DNA from: an uncultured Hungatella sp.
GTDB taxonomy: Bacteria; Bacillota; Clostridia; Lachnospirales; Lachnospiraceae
Assembly (NCBI GenBank): GCA_910585435.1
Contig: CAJUEJ010000013.1
Span: 28,609 to 92,608 of the forward strand
Direction of reading: 5' to 3'
DNA length: 64,000 bases
Part shown: positions 51,006-58,815 of the stretch, in pieces
How the letters are laid out: each line of letters starts with the position of its first letter
Position numbering within the stretch: position 1 is the first letter of the stretch
The notes under the pieces: model-generated
The model's database searches: none
Told to the model about the DNA's origin: nothing
The model's input: the letters and a program-made list of their open reading frames with translations, nothing else
Program-made: the position numbers and the translations under genes

Positions 51006-52625
51006 ATGCGTGAAAAATTGCAGACATTACCGTTGACAGAGTTGAAAGAACTCGCAAAAGCTCAGGGAATGAAAGGCCTGAGCGGAATGAAAAAAAGTGA
51101 AATTATAGATTTGCTCTGCCGGCGCGCGGAAGAGATAGATACGCAGAAGGCAGAAGAAAAAGCTGTGAAGGAGCAGAAAGAAGCTGAGACCCCGGCAGTC
51201 AGCGCAGGCCGTCAGGAAAAGACGGAGCGTACAGTTTATGTGAGGCGGACAGGAAGGGGCGGACAGCCGGAACATTCCGAAGGAGGCTCCCAGCAGGAAT
51301 ACGCGGCACGTCCGGAGAGAATGGCCCAGACGGAACGCCCAGAGCGTTCGGACAGAGTGACGCAGGCGGAGCGCCCAGAGCGTCCGGACAGAACCATTCA
51401 GACAGACAGGCAGCCGGTGAGGCGTGATCCTGCAGGCGCAGGAAATGATACAGGACTTCAGGACACCACATCCCAGGAGATGGCGGAGCTGGACAGCGGT
51501 GTTGAGGCCAACGGTATTTTGGAGGTTATGCCGGACGGGTTCGGATTTATACGCTGCGAGAATTTCCTTCCGGGAGAGAATGACGTGTATGTGGCGCCGT
51601 CACAGATTCGCCGCTTTAATATGAAGACAGGAGACATTATCGTAGGAAGCCGGAGGATCAAGACAGCCCAGGAAAAATTTGCGGCCCTGTTATATATTCG
51701 TTCCGTAAATGGCATGCCTCCGTCTGTGCTGGAGAAGCGGCCTAATTTCGAAGACCTGACCCCTGTCTTTCCAAACGAGCGGCTTCATATGGAGACGGCC
51801 GGGCGGGTCAGCAGCACCGCCATGCGGGTGCTGGATCTGCTGGCGCCTATCGGAAAAGGCCAGCGCGGCCTTATAGTATCCCCGCCAAAGGCAGGTAAGA
51901 CAACCTTGCTCAAGCAGGTTGCCCAGGCGATTACCACCAACAACCCGGACATGCACCTGATCATCCTTCTGATTGACGAGCGTCCTGAGGAGGTTACAGA
52001 TGTAAAAGAATCTGTATTCGGCAAGAATGTGGAGATTATCTATTCCACCTTCGACGAGCTTCCGGAGCGCCATAAAAGGGTATCCGAGATGGTGGTGGAG
52101 CGGGCCAGACGTCTGGTGGAACACGGACGGGATGTGACCATCCTTTTAGACAGCATCACCCGCCTGGCACGGGCTTACAACCTGGTGGTTCCTCCCAGCG
52201 GGCGTACATTATCAGGCGGTCTTGATCCTGCAGCGCTTCATATGCCGAAACGGTTTTTCGGTGCAGCCCGGAATATGAGAGAGGGCGGCAGCCTGACAAT
52301 CCTGGCTACGGCCCTGGTGGACACAGGCAGCCGTATGGACGACGTGATTTACGAGGAATTCAAGAGTACCGGAAATATGGAGCTTGTGCTTGATCGGAAG
52401 CTGTCTGAGAAGAGGATTTTCCCGGCTATCGACATTCTGAAATCAGGTACGCGAAACGATCATCTGCTTCTGTCTGCGGAGGAGAAGGAATGTGTGGATA
52501 CGCTGCGCAAGGCGACCAACAGCCTGAAGCAGGATGAGGCAGTGGAACAGATTCTGAATCTGTTTGCCAGAACCAGAAATAACCGGGAGTTTATAGAAAA
52601 TGCAAAAAGAACCAGATTTTTCTAG
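51006..52625 (+). CDS. rho: transcription termination factor Rho with an N-terminal insertion
   Basis: A 539-residue hexameric RNA helicase. Residues 1-40 are the Rho N-terminal SAP-like helices; residues about 41-165 are an insertion rich in Arg, Glu, Gln and Pro with imperfect RPERxDRxxQxE repeats (102-130). The RNA-binding cold-shock domain follows (NGILEVMPDGFGFIR), then the ATPase with Walker A SPPKAGKTTLLKQ, Walker B ILLIDERPEEV, and the secondary RNA site near SGRTLSGGLDP. RBS AAGGAGAATAGAAG. Inserted, low-complexity N-termini occur in several Firmicutes and Actinobacteria Rho proteins. Confidence 0.97.
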   Translation: MREKLQTLPLTELKELAKAQGMKGLSGMKKSEIIDLLCRRAEEIDTQKAEEKAVKEQKEAETPAVSAGRQEKTERTVYVRRTGRGGQPEHSEGGSQQEYAARPERMAQTERPERSDRVTQAERPERPDRTIQTDRQPVRRDPAGAGNDTGLQDTTSQEMAELDSGVEANGILEVMPDGFGFIRCENFLPGENDVYVAPSQIRRFNMKTGDIIVGSRRIKTAQEKFAALLYIRSVNGMPPSVLEKRPNFEDLTPVFPNERLHMETAGRVSSTAMRVLDLLAPIGKGQRGLIVSPPKAGKTTLLKQVAQAITTNNPDMHLIILLIDERPEEVTDVKESVFGKNVEIIYSTFDELPERHKRVSEMVVERARRLVEHGRDVTILLDSITRLARAYNLVVPPSGRTLSGGLDPAALHMPKRFFGAARNMREGGSLTILATALVDTGSRMDDVIYEEFKSTGNMELVLDRKLSEKRIFPAIDILKSGTRNDHLLLSAEEKECVDTLRKATNSLKQDEAVEQILNLFARTRNNREFIENAKRTRFF

Positions 52626-52643
52626 GATTTCCTATTTTTCTGC

Positions 52644-52672
52644 TTGCATTAAAAAATATTCTATGCTATACT
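52644..52672 (+). promoter_or_regulatory. promoter of rpmE
   Basis: TTGCAT (52644-52649), 17-bp spacer, TATACT (52667-52672), 19 bases after the rho stop. Transcription would start near 52679, leaving a long leader of about 237 bases. Confidence 0.78.
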
Positions 52673-52678
52673 AACTAA

Positions 52679-52915
52679 GCTGTTTACTATGAAAGTCTCT
52701 AACCCTCATGGTAGGTCTGCGCACCTGTTGCGCTGACCGTACAGCGCTAAAATGCCTGCTTTTGGCATTTTGTGTGCATCCCCCGGAGGTTTCAAAGTAA
52801 ACCCACTTTCATTCATGGTGGTACGTTCATATGTGGGCACATGAAGGTTTACATGGTAAATCGTGATTTTTTAAGTCACAATAGAAATAGAGTAAAAGAT
52901 TTGAGAGGTGAGATC
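52679..52915 (+). promoter_or_regulatory. structured rpmE leader, candidate L31 autoregulatory element
   Basis: Holds the 32-bp repeat at 52711-52742, the hairpin AAAATGCC / GGCATTTT (about 52749-52771), and a long-range pair GTAAACC (about 52797) with GGTTTAC (about 52847) flanked by TTCAT/ATGAA. Ribosomal protein L31 leaders are known regulatory RNAs in bacteria, so autoregulation by L31 is plausible; the known consensus was not checked. Confidence 0.45.
52711..52742 (-). repeat. intergenic 32-bp repeat, copy 3
   Basis: Reverse complement matches 15828-15859 at 28 of 32 positions. It lies within the rpmE leader. Confidence 0.7.
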
Positions 52916-53125
52916 ATGAGAGAGGGTATCCATCCGGAGTATTATCAGGCAAAGGTAACCTGCAACTGCGGCAACGAATTCGTAACAGGTTCTACCAAGA
53001 AAGAAATCCACGTAGAAGTTTGCTCCAAGTGCCATTCATTCTACACAGGCCAGCAGAAGACAGCAGCTGCTCGTGGACGGATTGATAAGTTCAATCGTAA
53101 GTATGGCATTAAGGCTGAAGATTAA
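52916..53125 (+). CDS. rpmE: ribosomal protein L31
   Basis: A 69-residue zinc-type L31: MREGIHPEYYQAKVTCNCGNEF and CSKCHSFYTG supply the four Cys-type ligands (C-x-C and C-x-x-C), and KFNRKYG ends the protein. I start it at ATG 52916 (GAGAGGTGAG upstream); the 48 codons that extend the frame to 52772 are leader sequence, not protein. It sits between rho and the DUF1385 gene, a conserved Clostridia arrangement. Confidence 0.96.
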   Translation: MREGIHPEYYQAKVTCNCGNEFVTGSTKKEIHVEVCSKCHSFYTGQQKTAAARGRIDKFNRKYGIKAED

Positions 53126-53158
53126 TCAGGACATTTGATTGGGTATGAGCAGGGAAAA

Positions 53159-53203
53159 GGTTGAGGCTTAAGTGGAAACACTGGTACTCAACCTATTTTT
53201 CTT
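53159..53203 (+). terminator. rpmE terminator
   Basis: GGTTGAG (53159-53165) / CTCAACC (53187-53193) with an inner AGTG / CACT stem, then TATTTTTCTTT. A second weaker stem-loop, AAGGCAG (53254-53260) / CTGCCTT (53287-53293) followed by GTTTTTA, lies in the leader of the next gene and may be an attenuator. The rest of the 228-bp gap shows nothing else. Confidence 0.7.
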
Positions 53204-53353
53204 TGTATTGCAAAATAATAATCTGCTTTTACAGGGCGGCCGGTGCACCATCAAAGGCAGCATACATTCAGATATGCCCGATGTGCCTGCCTTGTTTTTA
53301 TGTATGGTGCTGTATCCGCAGCCAGGCGCATGCAGATTTAGAAAGGAAAATGA

Positions 53354-54298
53354 ATGAAGTATTCTGGAATTGGCGGGCAGGCTGTAATCGAAGGAATCAT
53401 GATGAAGAACAAGGACGATTATGCGACAGCTGTCCGCAAACCTGACGGTGAGATCGAGATTCAAAAAGACCGGTATGTCAGCCTGACGAAAAAAGTGAAG
53501 TTTTTTTCACTGCCCTTTGTCCGCGGTGTATTTAACTTTGCGGATTCCATGATTCTGGGGATGAAGACACTGACCTTTTCAGCCGGCTTTTTCGAGGACG
53601 ATGAGGACGCGAAACCAGGTAGATTTGAGCTGTGGCTTGACAAGGTCTTTGGAGAGAAGCTGGAAAAAGCACTGATGACCTTTTCCATGGTTCTGGCGGT
53701 TGTGGCGGCCATAGGAATTTTTATGGTTCTGCCCTTAGGCATCAGCCGTATTGTACAGCCCTGGATTTCCTCGGACAGTGTCATGGCTTTTTTCGAAGGG
53801 GTAATCCGCCTGGCTATTTTTATCGCATATATCAAGCTGATTTCCAATATGGAGGATATCCGGCGCACATTTATGTACCACGGTGCGGAACATAAATGCA
53901 TCAACTGTATTGAACACGGGATGGAGCTGAATGTGGAGAATGTCCGCTCCAGCTCCAAACAGCATAAGCGCTGCGGTACCAGCTTTCTGATTATTGTCAT
54001 GATGATCAGCATTTTATTTTTTATGGTAATCCGGGTGGATGGAATCTGGATGAAGATAGCAAGCCGTATTGTGTTGATTCCGGTTATCGCCGGTGTGTCT
54101 TATGAATTTTTACGTCTGGCAGGAAGAAGTGACAATGCCTTTGTAAACCTTCTAAGCAAGCCGGGGATGTGGATGCAGAATATGACCACCAAAGAGCCGG
54201 ATGACGACATGATAGAGGTGGCTATTGCCGCTGTGGAGGCTGTCTTTGACTGGAAGGCGTATCTGGCGGAGAATTTCCCCCAGGGCACTCCCACCTGA
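53354..54298 (+). CDS. DUF1385 membrane protein
   Basis: A 314-residue protein conserved between rpmE and prmC in Clostridia. It begins GIGGQAVIEGIMMKNKDDYATAVRKPDG, the DUF1385 signature, and has about four hydrophobic segments and a central HGAEHKCINCIEHGMELN motif with clustered His and Cys. Its biochemical role is not established. RBS AAAGGAAAATGA. The prmC gene starts 43 bases after its stop. Confidence 0.92.
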   Translation: MKYSGIGGQAVIEGIMMKNKDDYATAVRKPDGEIEIQKDRYVSLTKKVKFFSLPFVRGVFNFADSMILGMKTLTFSAGFFEDDEDAKPGRFELWLDKVFGEKLEKALMTFSMVLAVVAAIGIFMVLPLGISRIVQPWISSDSVMAFFEGVIRLAIFIAYIKLISNMEDIRRTFMYHGAEHKCINCIEHGMELNVENVRSSSKQHKRCGTSFLIIVMMISILFFMVIRVDGIWMKIASRIVLIPVIAGVSYEFLRLAGRSDNAFVNLLSKPGMWMQNMTTKEPDDDMIEVAIAAVEAVFDWKAYLAENFPQGTPT

Positions 54299-54341
54299 TT
54301 CGGAGATCTGAGCCTTTGATGACGGCAACAGGAGACAGGAT

Positions 54342-55220
54342 ATGACACTGTATCAGCTTTTGACAGAGGGAACAAAGAAGTTAGACAAAGCAGGGGTACC
54401 GGAAGCCCGGACAGACGCTCAGAGACTTTTACTGGAGGCTTTTCAGACGGATATGGTTCATTTTCTCATGAGCCGGACAGAGCAGCTGCCCCGGGAGCCG
54501 GCAGCGGTTTCGGCTGTTTCCGCTTACCAGGCCATGATAGAAAAGCGCTGTCACAGGGTGCCTGTTCAGCATATTCTGGGCAGTCAGGAGTTTATGGGGC
54601 TTACATTTTTGGTAAACCGCCACGTCCTGATTCCCCGCCAGGATACGGAGACACTGGTAGAGCAGGTATTAAAAGAGCAGCCCTGCCAGGACAGGCAGGG
54701 GAAACGGCTTCTGGATTTATGCACAGGTTCCGGCTGCATAGCTATCAGCCTGATGGTAAAAGGGGGGTTTGAGGATGTGACTGCCACAGACCTTTCAGAG
54801 GATGCCCTTGCCGTAGCAGGTGAGAACGCATATCGTCTGCTGCAGCCAGGAAGCCGTCTGAAGCTGTGCAGGGGGGATTTGTTCCAGGCCCTTAAGCCAG
54901 GAAGCAAATTTGATATTTTAGTGTCCAACCCTCCCTATATCCCTACCTCTGAGATTGGAGGGCTCCAGCCGGAGGTGCGGGAGCATGAGCCTGTGATGGC
55001 TCTGGACGGCAGCACGGACGGAAAAGAGTTTTACAGAAGGATCGCCGGTGAGGCAAAGGAGTGGCTGAATCCCGGCGCTGCCCTTTATCTGGAAATCGGA
55101 TATGACCAGGGAGAGGCAGTCTGTCAGCTGCTGGAACAAAATGGTTTTAACCATATAGAGGTTATAAAAGATCTGCCGGGCCTTGACCGGGTGATACGGG
55201 CAGATTTTGTGCAGCATTAA
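54342..55220 (+). CDS. prmC: release factor glutamine methyltransferase
   Basis: A 292-residue N5-glutamine methyltransferase that modifies the GGQ Gln of release factors. SAM-binding LLDLCTGSGCIAISL and the catalytic NPPYIPTSEI motif are clear. It lies 33 bases before prfA, its substrate's gene. Confidence 0.96.
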   Translation: MTLYQLLTEGTKKLDKAGVPEARTDAQRLLLEAFQTDMVHFLMSRTEQLPREPAAVSAVSAYQAMIEKRCHRVPVQHILGSQEFMGLTFLVNRHVLIPRQDTETLVEQVLKEQPCQDRQGKRLLDLCTGSGCIAISLMVKGGFEDVTATDLSEDALAVAGENAYRLLQPGSRLKLCRGDLFQALKPGSKFDILVSNPPYIPTSEIGGLQPEVREHEPVMALDGSTDGKEFYRRIAGEAKEWLNPGAALYLEIGYDQGEAVCQLLEQNGFNHIEVIKDLPGLDRVIRADFVQH

Positions 55221-55253
55221 AAATACCTGCATGTAGAAAGGAGATGATATCTT

Positions 55254-56330
55254 ATGTTTGACCGTTTGGAGGATATTTTAATTCACTATGAAGAGCTGAT
55301 GCTGGAATTAAACAATCCCTCTGTTGCCGAGGATCAGAACCGCTTTAGAAAGCTGATGAAGGAGCAGGCGGATTTGTCCCCTCTCGTAGAGGCATATAAG
55401 CAGTATAAACAGGCTAAAAAGGATGTGGAAGAAAGCCTGGCGCTTCTGGAGGAAGAAAGCGACGAAGAGATGCGGGAGCTGGCAAAGGAGGAATTGTCAG
55501 ACGCCAAAGAGCGCATCGAAACCCTTGAAAATAAGCTGAAGATTCTTCTGCTGCCCAAGGACCCCAATGATGACAAAAACATTATTCTGGAAATCCGTGC
55601 AGGGGCTGGAGGGGAGGAGGCGGCGCTGTTTGCCGCCGAGCTTTACCGCATGTATGTAAACTATGCGGAAAGCCACCGATGGAAAGTGGAGATTGTCAGC
55701 CTGAACGAAAGCGGAATCGGCGGATTCAAGGAGGTGGTTGCCATGGTTACTGGCAGCGGCGCTTATTCCAAATTAAAATATGAAAGCGGTGTTCACCGTG
55801 TACAGAGGGTGCCGGAGACAGAGAGCGGAGGCAGGATCCATACATCCACCGCTACGGTGGCAGTGATGGCAGAGGCAGAAGAGGTGGATGTCCAGATCGA
55901 CATGAAGGACTGCCGCATCGACGTCATGAGGGCTTCGGGCAATGGCGGGCAGTGTGTAAACACCACAGACTCTGCCGTCCGTCTGACCCATATTCCCACC
56001 GGGATCGTGATTTACAGCCAGACAGAGAAATCCCAGCTTCAGAATAAGGAAAAAGCCTTCCGCCTCCTTCGCTCCAAGCTGTATGACATGGAGCTGGAGA
56101 GGCAGCAGAATTCCGAGGCTGAGGCCCGCCGCAGCCAGATCGGCACCGGGGATCGGTCAGAAAAAATACGGACCTACAATTTCCCTCAGGGCCGTGTGAC
56201 AGATCACAGGATAGGCCTGACTCTGTATAAGCTGGATAAGATTATGAACGGGGATATCCAGGAGATTATCGACGCGTGCATTGCCGCCGACCAGGCAAAA
56301 CGCCTGAGCAATCTGGAAGAGGCATCTTGA
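55254..56330 (+). CDS. prfA: peptide chain release factor 1
   Basis: A 358-residue RF1. The peptidyl-tRNA hydrolysis GGQ is at 231-233 (SGNGGQCVNTTDSAVR) and the stop-codon recognition loop is PET at 187-189 (usual PxT form). Start follows AAGGAGATGATATCTT. A good promoter (TTGACA at 56327-56332) overlaps its stop and begins the next transcript. Confidence 0.97.
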   Translation: MFDRLEDILIHYEELMLELNNPSVAEDQNRFRKLMKEQADLSPLVEAYKQYKQAKKDVEESLALLEEESDEEMRELAKEELSDAKERIETLENKLKILLLPKDPNDDKNIILEIRAGAGGEEAALFAAELYRMYVNYAESHRWKVEIVSLNESGIGGFKEVVAMVTGSGAYSKLKYESGVHRVQRVPETESGGRIHTSTATVAVMAEAEEVDVQIDMKDCRIDVMRASGNGGQCVNTTDSAVRLTHIPTGIVIYSQTEKSQLQNKEKAFRLLRSKLYDMELERQQNSEAEARRSQIGTGDRSEKIRTYNFPQGRVTDHRIGLTLYKLDKIMNGDIQEIIDACIAADQAKRLSNLEEAS

Positions 56331-56355
56331 CAAACCCAAACTGCTCTGCTATTCT
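56327..56355 (+). promoter_or_regulatory. promoter of the SDR gene
   Basis: TTGACA (56327-56332), 17-bp spacer, TATTCT (56350-56355). The -35 overlaps the prfA stop codon. RBS AAAGGAG follows before ATG 56404. Confidence 0.72.
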
Positions 56356-56403
56356 TTATAGGAAAAAGTCGTTAAATAATTATCAAAAAGGAGAACGATT
56401 TAT

Positions 56404-57183
56404 ATGGGTATTTTTGATGGCAAAGTGGCAATCATCACCGGCGGGGGAAAAGCAAAGTCCATAGGATATGGCATTGCTGTGGCCTATGCCAAGGAAGGTG
56501 CAAATCTGGTTTTAACCGGACGCAACGAGCAGAAGCTGTTGGACGCAAAAGAGGAGCTGGAGCGTCTCTACGGCATCAAAGTACTGGCTCTGCAGGCTGA
56601 TGTGACTCCGGACGATGACTCAGAGCAGCGTGTAAAGGATGTGGTGGATAAAACCATAGAGACCTTCGGACGTATCGACGTATTGATCAACAACGCCCAG
56701 GCCTCCGCCTCCGGCATTCCTCTGTCCATACAGACCAAGGACCATTTTGATCTGGGAATCTATTCCGGCCTGTATGCTACATTTTACTACATGAGAGCCT
56801 GCTATCCCCATTTGAAAGAGACACAGGGAACTGTCATTAACTTTGCATCCGGCGCAGGACTGTTTGGCAATGCAGGACAGTGTTCCTATGCTGCCGCAAA
56901 AGAAGGAATCAGAGGCTTGTCCCGTGTGGCTGCTACGGAGTGGGGCAAAGACAATATCAATGTCAATGTGGTCTGCCCGCTGGCTATGACCTCCCAGCTG
57001 GAGAACTTCAAGGAATCCTATCCTGAAGCCTACGAGAAGAATTTAAGAGCTGTACCTATGGGACGCTTCGGCGATCCGGAGAAAGACATCGGCCGTGTAT
57101 GTGTACTTCTGGGATCCCAGGACTTCAAATATATGTCCGGCGAGACCATTACGCTGGAAGGCGGTATGGGCTTAAGGCCATAA
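56404..57183 (+). CDS. short-chain dehydrogenase/reductase
   Basis: A 259-residue classical SDR: cofactor motif GKVAIITGGGKAKSIGYGIA (a GGG..xGxG variant), NNAQASAS, catalytic Ser in VINFASGAG, and YAAAK with Tyr-x3-Lys. The loop after the first strand (GRNEQK) suggests NADP preference. Substrate unknown; FabG-like. It is monocistronic between its own promoter and a strong terminator. Confidence 0.9.
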   Translation: MGIFDGKVAIITGGGKAKSIGYGIAVAYAKEGANLVLTGRNEQKLLDAKEELERLYGIKVLALQADVTPDDDSEQRVKDVVDKTIETFGRIDVLINNAQASASGIPLSIQTKDHFDLGIYSGLYATFYYMRACYPHLKETQGTVINFASGAGLFGNAGQCSYAAAKEGIRGLSRVAATEWGKDNINVNVVCPLAMTSQLENFKESYPEAYEKNLRAVPMGRFGDPEKDIGRVCVLLGSQDFKYMSGETITLEGGMGLRP

Positions 57184-57197
57184 TCTGGTAAATTATA

Positions 57198-57252
57198 GAG
57201 AAACAGCCTGTTTTTGGGATAAAAAATATCCGAAAACAGGCTGTTTCTCTTT
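57198..57252 (+). terminator. intrinsic terminator
   Basis: Near-perfect stem GAGAAACAGCCTGTTTT (57198-57214) with AAAACAGGCTGTTTCTC (57233-57249), followed by TTTA. It ends the SDR gene. Confidence 0.93.
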
Positions 57253-57352
57253 ACATTTTTAAATGGATTGATTACAATATAAAAATAATTTGTGTCTAAG
57301 CTCAAATTACAGTACATAAAATAAAAGGATTGCAGAGTGAGGAAATAGTATT

Positions 57353-58705
57353 ATGGGAAAATATTTTGGAACAGATGGTTTCCGCGGGGAAGCCAATGTA
57401 AATTTGACAGTAGAACATGCATTTAAAGTAGGACGTTTTCTGGGCTGGTATTACGGACAGAAGGAACCGGATAAGCGCTGCCGCATTGTCATCGGAAAGG
57501 ACACCAGAAGAAGCAGCTATATGTTTGAATATTCCCTGGTAGCCGGCCTGACTGCATCCGGCGCAGATGCATATCTGCTCCATGTGACAACCACTCCAAG
57601 CGTATCTTATGTGGTTCGCACAGAGGAGTTTAACTGCGGAATCATGATTTCCGCCAGCCATAATCCATACTATGACAACGGAATCAAGGTTATCAACGAG
57701 CGGGGGGAAAAGCTGGAGGAAGAGGTTATTGAGAAGATTGAGAGCTATTTAGACGGCGAGATGGGAGAGATTCCTTACGCCAAGAAGGATCAGATCGGCC
57801 GCACCGTAGATTTTGCCGCGGGAAGAAACCGCTATATCGGATATCTCATCTCCATTGCGACCCGTTCTTTTAAGAACATGAAGGTAGGGCTGGACTGTGC
57901 CAACGGAAGCGCATCTGCTATTGCGAAGAACGTATTTGACGCTCTGGGCGCAGAGACCCATGTGATTAACAACGAACCAAACGGACTGAACATCAACACG
58001 GACTGCGGATCTACCCACATCCATGTGCTGCAGCAGTTTGTGAAGGATCATCATCTGGATGTAGGCTTTGCCTACGACGGAGATTCGGACCGCTGTATTG
58101 CCATTGACAGTGACGGAGAGGTGGTAGACGGCGATAAGATCATGTATGTCTGCGGAAAATATATGAAGGAGCAGGGGATGCTGGTAGGCAATACCATCGT
58201 GACTACGGTCATGTCAAACTTCGGTCTGTATAAGGCGCTGGACAGGGAAGGGATTGCCTATGAGAAGACTGCTGTCGGGGACAAATATGTATACGAAAAC
58301 ATGGTAACCAACGGACACTGTCTGGGCGGCGAACAGTCAGGCCATATTATTTTCAGCAAGCATGCCACCACAGGAGACGGTATCCTGACCTCTTTAAAGG
58401 TGATGGAGGCTATCCTGGAGAAGAAACAGCCGTTAAATAAACTGGCTTCCGAGGTGGAGATCTTCCCTCAGGTTCTTAAAAATGTAAAAGTGAAGGATAA
58501 AAAGGCTGCACAGGATGATCCTGCGGTTCAGGCTGAGGTGCAGAAGGTGACGGAGGCCCTCGGCGATGACGGACGGATTCTTCTGCGCCAGTCCGGAACA
58601 GAGCCGGTAGTACGTGTGATGGTTGAGGCGTCCAGTGTGGAAAAATGCCAGAAGTATGTGGATCAGGTGATAGATGTGATGAAGTCCTGCGGACATCTAC
58701 TGTAA
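57353..58705 (+). CDS. glmM: phosphoglucosamine mutase
   Basis: A 450-residue alpha-D-phosphohexomutase that converts glucosamine 6-phosphate to glucosamine 1-phosphate for UDP-GlcNAc synthesis. MGKYFGTDGFRGEANVNLT is the GlmM start. Phosphoserine S102 lies in ISASHNPYYDNGIK, the metal loop is DGDSDRC, the sugar loop GGEQSGHI, and the phosphate loop RQSGTEPVVRVMVE. Located in the wall/house-keeping part of the window. Confidence 0.95.
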   Translation: MGKYFGTDGFRGEANVNLTVEHAFKVGRFLGWYYGQKEPDKRCRIVIGKDTRRSSYMFEYSLVAGLTASGADAYLLHVTTTPSVSYVVRTEEFNCGIMISASHNPYYDNGIKVINERGEKLEEEVIEKIESYLDGEMGEIPYAKKDQIGRTVDFAAGRNRYIGYLISIATRSFKNMKVGLDCANGSASAIAKNVFDALGAETHVINNEPNGLNINTDCGSTHIHVLQQFVKDHHLDVGFAYDGDSDRCIAIDSDGEVVDGDKIMYVCGKYMKEQGMLVGNTIVTTVMSNFGLYKALDREGIAYEKTAVGDKYVYENMVTNGHCLGGEQSGHIIFSKHATTGDGILTSLKVMEAILEKKQPLNKLASEVEIFPQVLKNVKVKDKKAAQDDPAVQAEVQKVTEALGDDGRILLRQSGTEPVVRVMVEASSVEKCQKYVDQVIDVMKSCGHLL

Positions 58706-58747
58706 CTGCCTCTTTGGATCCTGGCTTTAAAACGTAAAATCCGTCTC

Positions 58748-58776
58748 TTGCTATAGATAAAGAGTTATGATATAAT
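58748..58776 (+). promoter_or_regulatory. promoter of leuA
   Basis: TTGCTA (58748-58753), 17-bp spacer, TATAAT (58771-58776), with a TGA extension (TGATATAAT) before the -10. The leader is short (about 35 bases), so no T-box or attenuator is present. Confidence 0.78.
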
Positions 58777-58815
58777 AAGAAAACTGCTTTGACGAAAATA
58801 TCTTGAAGAAAAGGA

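Noticed and set aside
52772..52915. 48-codon N-terminal extension of L31
   Set aside because: L31 is about 69 residues, with an RBS just before ATG 52916; the extension is leader RNA.
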